Source of the DNA: Levilactobacillus tongjiangensis | GTDB lineage: Bacteria > Bacillota > Bacilli > Lactobacillales > Lactobacillaceae | Assembly: GCF_003946345.1 (NCBI RefSeq) | Contig: NZ_RHNY01000010.1 | Span: forward strand, 1-64,000 | Reading direction: 5' to 3' | DNA: 64,000 nt | Shown here: piece by piece, positions 25,055 to 33,409 of the stretch | Position numbering within the stretch: position 1 is the stretch's first letter | Layout of the letters: every line of letters starts with the position of its first letter | Program-made: the position numbers and the translations under genes | Notes under the pieces: generated by a model | Told to the model about the DNA's origin: nothing | What the model saw: the letters and a program-made list of their open reading frames with translations, nothing else | Database searches by the model: none

Positions 25055-25092
25055 AAAAAGGGCACCAACAGTCAAAGCTGTTAGTGCCCTTA
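25055..25092 (-). terminator. Terminator, minus strand
   Basis: On the minus strand AAGGGCACTAACAG and CTGTTGGTGCCC pair around a short loop and are followed by TTTTTC. Confidence 0.85.
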
Positions 25093-25102
25093 TGTTTTAA
25101 AA

Positions 25103-25339
25103 TTAAAGTTTCTTGGAAACTGTGTAGCGCTCCGTCGTTGACGGTTGCTTCTGGTCTTTTAGTTGCTGTTCAGCTAAAAAAATATCAAATGAAGGTTCGC
25201 CGTGTTCGCTCTTAACGACTAAAACGTGGCCAGAATCAAGATGCCGATCACGGTAAATCTGGGCCGTTTGCACGGCTTCGTGATAATCATGAAAGTTACC
25301 AATTGAATTGCCTGGGTTGAATAATACTACTTCATCCAT
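25103..25339 (-). CDS. Hypothetical protein, 78 aa
   Basis: The ATG at 25339 is preferred because AAAGGA lies 9 nt upstream; the earlier in-frame ATG touches that site. The product is a small acidic soluble protein beginning MDEVVLFNPGNSIGNFHDY. No family is recognised. It lies between pepD and a terminator on the same strand, 70 bp after pepD, and may be cotranscribed with it. Confidence 0.6.
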   Translation of the reverse strand: MDEVVLFNPGNSIGNFHDYHEAVQTAQIYRDRHLDSGHVLVVKSEHGEPSFDIFLAEQQLKDQKQPSTTERYTVSKKL

Positions 25340-25408
25340 CGTTATCATTCCTTTCGAAGCTAGCTGCTGATTTCATTATAGCGCATTTAGCTTGAAAACG
25401 ATATCAAT

Positions 25409-26818
25409 TTACAAGTTCTGGTCCATTGTAAAGGTCAGTTGGGACAGCTCAGCGTTGGCCTGGACGAGTTTAGCGGTCTGTTGGTGGATAGCTTGAGCTA
25501 GTTCATCAGCCGTGGCCGCGTTGAACGATCCCAGGGTAGCTGACGTTGGCTGCCCGGTGGCGTCACCAATGGTTAACCGATGTAGGCCAGCAATCTGGGC
25601 TTGCTTTTGGAAATCAGCCAGCAACTTGCGGTTTTGATGGTAGTGATCTTCACTCAAAACATCAAGCAGTTTAGCTGCCCAATACGGGTTGGTTGGGCTG
25701 TAGTCAGCGTTGTTAGCCGACCAGGCCGACCCAAGCTGATCTCCAGCCGCGTAGAATGGCACGTAAGGGCTGAACGCAGGGTTGCCTAAGCACTGCCAAA
25801 TAACACCAGTCAGAAGGGGTGAAACGTGGCGTCGTAGCTGAAGAATATGGGAGTTTTGCGTCCGGGCCAGTCCAACAGCTCTGAAACGATGCCGCTCCTC
25901 ATCTGTCCCGTGACCCAGCGGATCGAATGGGGTTTCTTGGTAGTGAGATCCCAAGAAGGCCTCAACTTCTTCAATACTGATTTTATGTTCAGCATGCTGA
26001 ATGAAGGGCAGCTCCATACTAATGGGTTCCTCAAAGGCACTAGGCGTGAAGAGCTTGTGGCCGTACCAGACGCGCGGCGTGTTGTAATGAGCATCGTCAG
26101 CGTTGTGGGTGCCAAAGATGTGACGCGAATTAAATCGGTTACCGTCCGGATTCAGGCGGTTAGCCTGAACAAAGTGGCGGATGTCTGGCGAGGTCATGAA
26201 ATTTTGGGCGTTTGTGAAATCGATGTCTTCAATGGCCAGCTGATTGGCTACCACGGCGTAGGCGTCATCCGGGATCCGTTGTGCGACCCAGTGATGGCCA
26301 CTGACGATTTCCATGTACCAGACTTCCTCAGTATCACTGAACAGCACACCGTTGGTTTCGGCTGCACCGTTGGTGGTGACCAGGTCGCCTAGCCGTTGAA
26401 TCCCAGTTCGAGCTGAGTCAACGTAGGGGAGAACGACCGTCAACATGGCGTCCTCGGCAATACCGTCGGTGACTAACGGGTCGATACCTAGGACGTGGCT
26501 GTTGGTATAGGCACTTTCGGTGGCGCTCATGGCCACGTTCTGATCGTTGATACCACTCTCTTCATAATAGCCTTCGCTGGGATCCGTGTCGGGCATGGCG
26601 GTGTAGGCAAAGCTGTGAGTTGGGAGCTGGGTGTGGAAACCATTATTTTTGGAAATGAAGTCTGAGTCATTGACTGCGTCGGTAGCGTGTTTCAGGGCTC
26701 GTTTGGGCCAGATGGCAACGAAGTTATCTTCGTTACGAGCAATAAGGGTACTGCCATCAATGGTGGCGAGCTTGCCGGCTAAAAATGAGGTGCAGGCTTG
26801 ATGGGTGTGGCGGTTCAT
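25409..26818 (-). CDS. pepD: C69-family dipeptidase (PepD type)
   Basis: 469 residues. Ntn-hydrolase of family C69: the nucleophile Cys9 is in HQACTSFLAGKLATIDGSTL, close to the initiator, with IARNEDN shortly after. Family members hydrolyse a wide range of dipeptides in the cytosol and supply amino acids during growth on protein. Length is normal. AAGGAGG lies 8 nt before ATG. The repeat E begins about 90 bp upstream of the start. Confidence 0.93.
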   Translation of the reverse strand: MNRHTHQACTSFLAGKLATIDGSTLIARNEDNFVAIWPKRALKHATDAVNDSDFISKNNGFHTQLPTHSFAYTAMPDTDPSEGYYEESGINDQNVAMSATESAYTNSHVLGIDPLVTDGIAEDAMLTVVLPYVDSARTGIQRLGDLVTTNGAAETNGVLFSDTEEVWYMEIVSGHHWVAQRIPDDAYAVVANQLAIEDIDFTNAQNFMTSPDIRHFVQANRLNPDGNRFNSRHIFGTHNADDAHYNTPRVWYGHKLFTPSAFEEPISMELPFIQHAEHKISIEEVEAFLGSHYQETPFDPLGHGTDEERHRFRAVGLARTQNSHILQLRRHVSPLLTGVIWQCLGNPAFSPYVPFYAAGDQLGSAWSANNADYSPTNPYWAAKLLDVLSEDHYHQNRKLLADFQKQAQIAGLHRLTIGDATGQPTSATLGSFNAATADELAQAIHQQTAKLVQANAELSQLTFTMDQNL

Positions 26819-26906
26819 AGAATTCCTCCTTAAAGGTCATTAAGTTTTAGCGACTTCCGGTTGTTTTACTTTGCTGGATGTCTTCTTGCAAAATCATCTA
26901 GTTAGT

Positions 26907-27243
26907 CTAAAAAAATTGAAAGATAGATTGTTTGTTCCAATTTAGTCTTAGCAAGCATCAGTGTTGTTGACTTGGATGCACTCTGGAAGTCAGAGATCCT
27001 GGCTGATCTGATTCCGTTGCATGTTGGCCGCTGCAAATTGTTCGTGGTCAGATCCGTATAAATGAGCTAATAGATAACGTGTTAAGTATCAGTAGGGTAC
27101 GATGTAAGCCGAGAGGTCGCCAGATATGAGCTCAAGCTGTGTCCGCACTGTTCCAGCTCATATCTGGCGGCCGGTAAGGCGGATGAAAACATGAATGTTG
27201 TTAGAACCAGTTCAATCGGCAGTCAAAAGTTTTCAACATTTAG
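26907..27243 (-). repeat. MITE-like repeat, copy E (degenerate)
   Basis: About 337 bp. Candidate ends: CTAAAAAAATTGAAAG (26907-26922) and, as complement of 27229-27243, CTAAATGTTGAAAAC, both related to the ends of copies B and C. No flanking duplication remains. Inside, read on the minus strand, are CGCCTTACCGGCCGCCAG and GAGCTGGAACAGTGCGGACA, a perfect 15-bp hairpin (CGCCAGATATGAGCT, 27118-27132 and 27155-27169), and GGATCTCTGACTTCCAGAG. The order matches the family; much of the centre is lost. Confidence 0.7.
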
Positions 27244-27375
27244 TACTATAGCATAAATGAGATTGTTGAGCGGATTTCACCGGTTACCCGATTTAGTTTG
27301 CTATTATGAGTATAATGATGGTGAAGCCACTAGGACTGTGGTTTCACTGGTTATTTAGAAAAGGGAGATGTCGTC

Positions 27376-28077
27376 ATGGATCACGCACACCAGCACGAAC
27401 ACTCGATCGAACGGGAATTAGAATGTGTCTCACAGGTGCCTATCTTTCAGCGCCTAGCCGATGAACAGCTGATTTCCGTTGCCCAGGTTACGCGACCGAT
27501 TCACGCGGATAAGGGGGGAACCGTCTTCAGTACGGGGGAAGTGTCCCAGACGCTATACATCGTCAACACGGGTCAAGTTCGTCTCTATCATTTAGGGGAT
27601 GATGGTCGTGAACAAGTCTTGCGAGTCCTGAATCCTGGCGACTTTATTGGCGAAATTGCCTTATTCACTGATGAAGTCCATTCGTCGTACGCTGAAGCGA
27701 CCAAGAAAACAGAGCTGTGCACAATCTCCCGCCAGTCACTGACTAAGCTAATTGCGGGGATGCCAGAACTTTCGATGAATTTACTGGGTGCCCTGGCAGA
27801 TCGGCTAAAGTCGGCTGAGCGACAAGCAACGTTGCTGGCTATCCCGGATGCTTTGCCCCGGCTTGCAGGCTACCTGCAAGAGCTGAGTGGCCATCAGGCA
27901 GGAACATTTGACTTGCCGATGAGTAAGCAGGATTTGGCCGCTTATTTGGGCATGACCCCAGAGTCGTTGAGCAGAAAGTTTCGGCAATTGACCACTGATG
28001 GGGTAATCGAAACGGTTGGTCGGCGGCAAGTTCGGGTGACGGATGCTGATGAACTCGCTACTGTAGCTCCAGAATAG
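27376..28077 (+). CDS. flp: Crp/Fnr-family regulator (Flp type)
   Basis: 233 residues. An N-terminal cyclic-nucleotide-binding-like barrel (about 20-140, with VLNPGDFIGEIALF) is followed by a C-terminal helix-turn-helix (DLAAYLGMTPESLSRKFRQL near residue 190). Two cysteines, Cys17 and Cys115, recall the redox pair of Lactobacillus casei FLP, which forms a disulfide; there is no Fnr iron-sulfur cysteine set. The start MDHAHQHEHS is unusually His-rich and could bind metal (inference). AAGGGAG precedes the start. Regulated genes are not visible in the sequence; asnB follows at 28222 with its own upstream region. Confidence 0.88.
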   Translation: MDHAHQHEHSIERELECVSQVPIFQRLADEQLISVAQVTRPIHADKGGTVFSTGEVSQTLYIVNTGQVRLYHLGDDGREQVLRVLNPGDFIGEIALFTDEVHSSYAEATKKTELCTISRQSLTKLIAGMPELSMNLLGALADRLKSAERQATLLAIPDALPRLAGYLQELSGHQAGTFDLPMSKQDLAAYLGMTPESLSRKFRQLTTDGVIETVGRRQVRVTDADELATVAPE

Positions 28078-28221
28078 GGAATCAATAGCTATCCCTTAAG
28101 AATCCTTAATAATATGGTATTCACAAATTAAATTTGCTAAAATGGGAATTGTGAATTATTTAAATTTAATGAACAACTAATTAAGTCGTAAGATTTTACG
28201 TATGAAAAAGGGGATACGCAC

Positions 28222-30105
28222 ATGTGTGGATTCGTTGGCTATGTTAATCAAAAGGACGTTCCGACCACAACAATTAATGATATGGCGGATCGGATCAAAC
28301 ACCGAGGGCCCGATGACGAGGCCTACTTCCATGATGAACAAGCCGTAATGGGTTTCCGGCGCCTGTCAATTATCGACTTGGCGCATGGTAAGCAACCCAT
28401 GTATAACAATGATCAAACAAAAGTTTTAACCTTTAATGGTGAAATTTATAACTATCAAGAAATTCGGGAAGAATTATTGAAGCTTGGTTACAAGTTCCAA
28501 ACGGACGTGGATTCAGAAGTTCTGATTCACGGGTACGACGCTTGGGGTCCTAAGTTGTTGGACCGGTTACGGGGGATGTACGCCTTCGTTATCTACGATC
28601 AAGTTAAGAATGAAGTCTTTGGTGCCCGGGACCACTTTGGTATCAAACCCCTTTACTACTACGATGACGGCAAGTCATTCATGTGGGGCTCAGAAATCAA
28701 GTCGTTTTTGGAACACCCTAACTTCAAGAAGGAATTCAACGAAGCACTCTTACCAATCCACTTGAGTTTTGAGTTCATTCCTTCACGCGACACCATGTTC
28801 AAGAATGTTTACAAGGTCTTACCTGGTCAATACTTCTTGCACCATGCTAATGGCGAAACTGAAACGCACCGTTACTTCAAGTTTAGCTATGATCATATCG
28901 ACAATAGCCAAACGATCGAAGAGGATGCTAAGAAGATTCGCAGCATCGTTGACGAATCTGTTAAGTCGCATATGATTGCCGACGTTGAGGTTGGGAGTTT
29001 CTTATCCAGTGGGATCGACTCTTCCTACGTCTTGAACGAAGCTTCTAAGTTAAAACCAATTCAATCCTTCTCCTTAGGGTTTAAGAACTCTAAGTACAGT
29101 GAATTGAGCTGGTCTTCAGAATTTGCTAAGGAAATCAAGCAAAAGAATACGCCACTGTACATGACGGGTGATGATTACTTTGATATCTTGCCAACCATCA
29201 TGTACTACATGGATGAACCATTATCTAACCCTTCAGCTATGCAATTGTATTACCTGTCAAAGGGAACGCGTAAGTCTGTGAAGGTAGCCTTGTCTGGTGA
29301 AGGTGCCGATGAATTCTTCGGTGGGTATAACACTTACCTGGAAGCAATTCCGTTCGAACGTTACCAGAAGTGGGTTCCTAAGGGGATTCGGAAGATGCTG
29401 GGTGGCATCGCTGAAAAGTTCCCACGGTTCCATGGTCGGCGGTTCCTGGTTCGTGGTGCGCAACCATTGAGTGAACGCTACTACCGGGTCAACTACGTCT
29501 TTGACTACCATGACCGGAACAAGATTCTGAAGAACCCTAGTCTTAACCAAGATGCTGGTGCTTACACTAAGCACCTCTTTGACGACGTTAAGGGCTTGGA
29601 TGAAATGACGCAAATGCAATACTTTGATATCAACACGTGGTTGCCTTTTGATATTTTGCACAAGGCTGACCGTATGAGTATGGCGAATTCGCTGGAAGTG
29701 CGGACACCATTAGTTGATAAAGAAGTGGCGAAGTTTGCTGCTACTATGCCGGTTAAGACGCGGATTCGTCCCGATGAAACGAAGATTTCACTGCGGACCG
29801 CCGCTGAGGCAGAATTACCAGAACGGGTTGCTAAGAAGGAAAAGATGGGCTTCCCATCTCCAATCGCAACGTGGATCAAGACGGAACCATACAAGTCCCG
29901 GATCATTGAAGCGTTTAATTCCGACGTAGCCCACAAGTTCTTTAACACGGACGCCTTGATGGATATTTTGCACGAACACATCAACGGTAAGTCCAGCATG
30001 CAAAAGATCTTTACGATTTACACGTTCATTCTCTGGTATGAAGTTTACTTCCCAGAAGATACAACGGCTAAGACGGTGGACCTGGTTCGCCGCACACAAG
30101 TTTAA
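28222..30105 (+). CDS. asnB: Glutamine-dependent asparagine synthase (AsnB/AsnH type)
   Basis: 627 residues. Class II glutamine amidotransferase with catalytic Cys2 (MCGFVGYV), FNGEIYNY near 71, and the synthase part with PP-loop SSGIDS (262-267) and LSGEGADEFFGGY. The PP-loop usually reads SGGxDS; the first Gly is Ser here. Downstream are a D-Asp ligase and an aspartate racemase. In Lactococcus lactis and L. casei the AsnH paralogue amidates D-Asp in the peptidoglycan cross-bridge rather than making free asparagine. Its place here makes that role likely (inference). A terminator separates it from the ligase gene, so it is a separate transcription unit. Confidence 0.93.
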   Translation: MCGFVGYVNQKDVPTTTINDMADRIKHRGPDDEAYFHDEQAVMGFRRLSIIDLAHGKQPMYNNDQTKVLTFNGEIYNYQEIREELLKLGYKFQTDVDSEVLIHGYDAWGPKLLDRLRGMYAFVIYDQVKNEVFGARDHFGIKPLYYYDDGKSFMWGSEIKSFLEHPNFKKEFNEALLPIHLSFEFIPSRDTMFKNVYKVLPGQYFLHHANGETETHRYFKFSYDHIDNSQTIEEDAKKIRSIVDESVKSHMIADVEVGSFLSSGIDSSYVLNEASKLKPIQSFSLGFKNSKYSELSWSSEFAKEIKQKNTPLYMTGDDYFDILPTIMYYMDEPLSNPSAMQLYYLSKGTRKSVKVALSGEGADEFFGGYNTYLEAIPFERYQKWVPKGIRKMLGGIAEKFPRFHGRRFLVRGAQPLSERYYRVNYVFDYHDRNKILKNPSLNQDAGAYTKHLFDDVKGLDEMTQMQYFDINTWLPFDILHKADRMSMANSLEVRTPLVDKEVAKFAATMPVKTRIRPDETKISLRTAAEAELPERVAKKEKMGFPSPIATWIKTEPYKSRIIEAFNSDVAHKFFNTDALMDILHEHINGKSSMQKIFTIYTFILWYEVYFPEDTTAKTVDLVRRTQV

Positions 30106-30142
30106 TAGACCAAGCACCGGCAACGGTTTGCTAATCACGATG

Positions 30143-30178
30143 AAAAACTGCCGGTAGAGCTTTACTGGCAGTTTTTAT
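30143..30178 (+). terminator. Terminator of asnB
   Basis: AAACTGCCGGTA/TTACTGGCAGTTT stem followed by TTTTATT. Confidence 0.88.
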
Positions 30179-30290
30179 TGTATTCGCGACGCCTATTTTA
30201 TAATGTGTTTAATTATTGACGTGATGAAAAGCCTTGTTCTGACGGGATTCTTCACGGAATCCTAGGGCTTAGCACGTATTTAATTCAGGT
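30178..30290 (+). promoter_or_regulatory. Promoter and structured leader before D-Asp ligase gene
   Basis: TTGTAT (30178-30183) and TATAAT (30199-30204) form a promoter with a short 15-bp spacer. The transcript would begin with a leader in which three nested helices stack: CGTG/CACG (30220-30223 with 30273-30276), AAGCC/GGGCTT and GGATTC/GAATCC around TTCACG (30245-30262). It ends well before the start codon at 30336 and has no T run, so it is not a terminator. No known riboswitch family is recognised; it may be a regulatory leader. Confidence 0.5.
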
Positions 30291-30335
30291 TATTAGTCAT
30301 TAAAATCTAGTTATCACGAAGGGACTTTACTCGTT

Positions 30336-31595
30336 ATGGAAACCAAAGATGGAAAAAAATTCACCCCGATTCTCTTAGGTAGTGACTTCAATGTTTATGG
30401 GATGGCCCGGTCATTCTACGAACTCTACCATGAACCCGTTCAAGCCTTTGCCAGCATTCAGTTAGCGCCAACGCGTTACACGAAGGTGGTCAACTTGGAA
30501 TTAATTCCAGGTTTTGATGAAGATCCCGTTTGGATTGAATCCATGCGGAAGCTGAAGGAACGGTATGCCAACCATCCAGAACCCGTTATTTTAATTGGTT
30601 GTGGAGATGGGTACGCCGATCTGATCAGTCGTCACAAGGCTGAACTTGAAGACGTCTTCATCTGCCCATACATTGATCACGACTTGTTGATCACCTTGAG
30701 TGAAAAGCGGAGCTTCTACGATGTCTGCGAAAAGTATGGCTTGCCATATCCAGCTACGCGAATCATCACGAAGGCAGATGTCGAGGGCAACAAGCCTGTT
30801 GATCAACCATTTGATTACCCAGTGGCTTTAAAGCCCGCTAACAGTGTTGAATGGTTGGATATCCACTTCGATGGACGGAAGAAAGCTTACCGGATTCAAT
30901 CTGAAGCTGAATTCCAGGACATCCTGAAGAAGGCTTATGACGCTGGTTATACTTCTGAAATGATTTTGCAAGACTTCATTCCAGGGGATGACAGTCGGAT
31001 GCGTGTGGTTAACGCTTACGTTGACCAACACCATCATGTGAAGATGATGTGTTTGGGTCATCCATTATTGGAAGATCCCGCACCATCAGCTATCGGAAAT
31101 TACGTTGCGATTATTCCTGAATACAATGACACCATCTATGATCAAATTCAGAAATTCCTTGAATCCATTGAATTCACTGGTTATGCAAACTTCGATATGA
31201 AGTATGATGACCGTGATCAGACCTTTAAGTTGTTTGATATCAACTTGCGTCAGGGTCGGAGTAGTTTCTTCGTGACCTTAGCCGGGTATAACTTGGCTGA
31301 TTGGGTCGTGAAGGATTATGTTAAGGGTGAATTAGTTGATGCGCCAACGGTTCGGGCTAACAAAGACGAGAAGACCCATGCTTTATGGATGGGTGTTCCT
31401 GTCAAAGTCTTCAAGCAGTACACCCGTGAAAATGCGGACAAAGATCGTGCTTTGAAACTGATTGCCGCTGGTAAATACGGCACTACTTATCGGTATGACG
31501 AAGATATGAACCTGAAGCGCTGGGCGTTGATCCAATGGATGCAACATAATTACACAGTTAACTTCAAAAAATACTTTGCAGAAAATAAGGGGTAA
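30336..31595 (+). CDS. Peptidoglycan D-aspartate ligase (ATP-grasp)
   Basis: 419 residues. An ATP-grasp enzyme with the features of Aslfm-type D-aspartate ligases: YPVALKPANSVEWLD near 165, QDFIPGDDSRMRVVN near 215, and a metal-binding end FDINLRQGRSSFF near 300. The family attaches beta-D-aspartate to the Lys side chain of UDP-MurNAc-pentapeptide, giving the cross-bridge. The next gene, 5 bp away, encodes an aspartate racemase that supplies D-Asp. GAAGGGA lies 11 nt upstream. Other ATP-grasp carboxylate-amine ligases cannot be excluded by sequence, but gene context supports this one. Confidence 0.88.
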   Translation: METKDGKKFTPILLGSDFNVYGMARSFYELYHEPVQAFASIQLAPTRYTKVVNLELIPGFDEDPVWIESMRKLKERYANHPEPVILIGCGDGYADLISRHKAELEDVFICPYIDHDLLITLSEKRSFYDVCEKYGLPYPATRIITKADVEGNKPVDQPFDYPVALKPANSVEWLDIHFDGRKKAYRIQSEAEFQDILKKAYDAGYTSEMILQDFIPGDDSRMRVVNAYVDQHHHVKMMCLGHPLLEDPAPSAIGNYVAIIPEYNDTIYDQIQKFLESIEFTGYANFDMKYDDRDQTFKLFDINLRQGRSSFFVTLAGYNLADWVVKDYVKGELVDAPTVRANKDEKTHALWMGVPVKVFKQYTRENADKDRALKLIAAGKYGTTYRYDEDMNLKRWALIQWMQHNYTVNFKKYFAENKG

Positions 31596-31600
31596 TAATC

Positions 31601-32314
31601 ATGAAAAAATTCTTTACGATTCTCGGCGGTATGGGTACCATGGCTACAGAAAGTTACATTCATCTGTTGAACAAGCGGACTCCTGCACATGCGGATCAAG
31701 AATATTTAGATTATGTTCTGGTAAACCATGCCACTGTGCCTGACCGCACGGCTTACATTCTGGATCACAGCAAGCCTAACCCATCAGTTGACTTGTTAGA
31801 AGATATTCGTCAACAAGCGCAATTTGGCCCTGAATTCTTCACGTTACCTTGCAACACGGCCCACTATTTCTATGACGAATTACAAGCTGCTACGGATGTT
31901 CCTATCCTGCACATGCCTCGTGAAACGGTCAAAGAAGTTCAACGTCGTTTCCCTAATGCCAAGAAGATTGGGATCACTGGGACACAGGGGACCATCACTG
32001 ACAAGGTTTATGAAGATGAAATTAACAAGGCTGGGTTGACCCCCGTTCTGCCTACGAAAGAAATCGAAGCAGAAACCATGCAATTGATCTACGATGACAT
32101 CAAGGAAAAGGATACTGTTGATGCGAAATTATTCCACCACATCATTCGTGAAATGATTGAAGATCAAGGGGCTGACATTGTTATCTTAGGTTGCACCGAA
32201 TTATCATTAGCTCAAGAACGTGAACCTGAAACTGAATTACCAGTTGTCGATGGCCAATCCGTCTTAGTTGACCGGACCATTGAAATGGCAATGAAGAGTC
32301 GTCAAGAAGCCTAG
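31601..32314 (+). CDS. racD: Aspartate racemase
   Basis: 237 residues. Asp/Glu racemase family: TILGGMGTMATE at the N terminus, the first catalytic cysteine Cys84 in LPCNTAH and the second Cys198 in LGCTELS. It interconverts L- and D-aspartate without cofactor. It lies 5 bp after the D-Asp ligase gene, sharing its leader, and makes its substrate. Strong terminator follows after about 150 bp. Confidence 0.93.
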   Translation: MKKFFTILGGMGTMATESYIHLLNKRTPAHADQEYLDYVLVNHATVPDRTAYILDHSKPNPSVDLLEDIRQQAQFGPEFFTLPCNTAHYFYDELQAATDVPILHMPRETVKEVQRRFPNAKKIGITGTQGTITDKVYEDEINKAGLTPVLPTKEIEAETMQLIYDDIKEKDTVDAKLFHHIIREMIEDQGADIVILGCTELSLAQEREPETELPVVDGQSVLVDRTIEMAMKSRQEA

Positions 32315-32460
32315 TTTTTTAGTGAAACTAACGGATTCTAGATGACTGGCTGGTGGCTGTTAACGCAGTTATCGGCCGAATCAGGTGATTTTTAACCGGG
32401 GGTGACCCCTAAATCAATCATCGTTCACAAGTCAACAAGTTCAGGAATAATCGCATAAAA

Positions 32461-32495
32461 GCGGGCTTTCTCTTGCAGAGAAGGCCCGTTTTTTG
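32461..32495 (+). terminator. Terminator of racD operon
   Basis: GCGGGCTTTCTC/GAGAAGGCCCG stem around TTGCA followed by TTTTTT. Confidence 0.92.
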
Positions 32496-32526
32496 CTATC
32501 CTTGTGATGTAAGCGTAAGTGAAAGA

Positions 32527-32565
32527 GTGCACTTCTTGCACTGATAGCGTGTGCATTAATTGCAC
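32527..32565 (+). promoter_or_regulatory. Tandem GTGCA-N5-TGCAC operators
   Basis: Two 15-bp palindromes, GTGCACTTCTTGCAC (32527-32541) and GTGCATTAATTGCAC (32551-32565), start 24 bp apart, close to two helical turns. They lie directly upstream of a cre site and the PTS operon, so they are probably binding sites for its regulator, perhaps the PRD protein encoded at 38903 (inference). Confidence 0.6.
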
Positions 32566-32594
32566 TTGGAAACGCTTACCGTACGGTTTAAAGT
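32566..32594 (+). promoter_or_regulatory. cre site and promoter of PTS operon
   Basis: TTGGAAACGCTTACC (32566-32580) contains TGGAAACGCTTACC, a close match to the CcpA cre consensus. The same DNA may contain the promoter: TTGGAA (32566-32571), 17 bp, TAAAGT (32589-32594). CcpA bound here would overlap the -35 box and repress in preferred sugars. Confidence 0.6.
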
Positions 32595-32627
32595 ATGAGG
32601 TGTCTTAAGAAGCGGAGGTTGACTAGA

Positions 32628-33074
32628 ATGTTAGAAACGTTATTGACACCCGATACTGTCCAAGTACGACAGGCCGGCGATCTTAATTGGAAGGAGGCAA
32701 TTCAACAAGCAGCAACGCCCCTGTTAACTTTAGGGAAGGTTGAACAATCCTACGTTGATGCAATGATTGATGTTGTTGAGAAGAATGGTCCATTCATCAA
32801 CATTGGCCCCCACATTGCTTTAGCTCACGCGCGTCCCGAAAATGGGGTCAACGAAATGGGCATGGCACTGATGAAGGTCGATCCGGCTATCAATTTGGTC
32901 AGTGATGAACATCCGATTATGTTGTTCTTCGTTCTGGCAGCAAGCGATAACACCAAGCATTTGGAAGCGCTACAAGAATTAGCAACGAAGCTTCAAGATG
33001 CTGACAGTTTTGCCAGAATGGAAAATGCAACGACTGTTGAAGAACTGGTTAACGAATTCAAAGGAGTGGAATAA
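32628..33074 (+). CDS. ulaC: PTS system EIIA component (ascorbate/mannitol-fructose type)
   Basis: 148 residues from ATG 32628 (GCGGAGG upstream). EIIA-2 domain with the phosphoryl-accepting histidine in ALAHARPENGVNEMG (His67). It passes phosphate from HPr to EIIB. First gene of a PTS operon with EIIB 2 bp and EIIC about 35 bp further on. The gene symbol follows the best match of the EIIC partner; substrate is unproven. Confidence 0.9.
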   Translation: MLETLLTPDTVQVRQAGDLNWKEAIQQAATPLLTLGKVEQSYVDAMIDVVEKNGPFINIGPHIALAHARPENGVNEMGMALMKVDPAINLVSDEHPIMLFFVLAASDNTKHLEALQELATKLQDADSFARMENATTVEELVNEFKGVE

Positions 33075-33076
33075 TA

Positions 33077-33376
33077 ATGAAAATTGCAGCGGTATGCCAA
33101 TCAGGTTTAGGTTCCAGCTTCATGATTCAAATGAATATTGATAGCGTTCTCAAGGCTGAGAACGTTGACACGGACAACATCGAAGTTACCCACTTTGATA
33201 CTGGTGGTATGAATGTAAACGCTGCCGACTACTTCTTCTTAGGTAGCGATTTGGCAGAACAAGCTTCAGACTTGCCTCAGGAAAAAGTGTTCGTTTTGAA
33301 GAGTATCATCGACAAGGACGAATTAACTGTAAAGCTCAATGAATTGCTCGACAGAGAAGGCATTAAGCACGATTAG
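33077..33376 (+). CDS. ulaB: PTS system EIIB component (ascorbate type)
   Basis: 99 residues. Small cytosolic lactose/galactitol/ascorbate-fold EIIB with the phosphorylated Cys7 in AVCQSGLGSSF. It receives phosphate from EIIA and hands it to the sugar carried by EIIC. Its start is 2 bp after the EIIA stop. Confidence 0.9.
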   Translation: MKIAAVCQSGLGSSFMIQMNIDSVLKAENVDTDNIEVTHFDTGGMNVNAADYFFLGSDLAEQASDLPQEKVFVLKSIIDKDELTVKLNELLDREGIKHD

Positions 33377-33409
33377 TGTTTATAACGTTTGATTGGAGGA
33401 ATAGCAATT

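Noticed and set aside
32527-32565. Sigma-54 (-24/-12) promoter reading of the GTGCA palindromes
   Set aside because: Spacing between the TGCAC and TTGCA parts is shorter than the -24/-12 consensus and the motifs are full palindromes.
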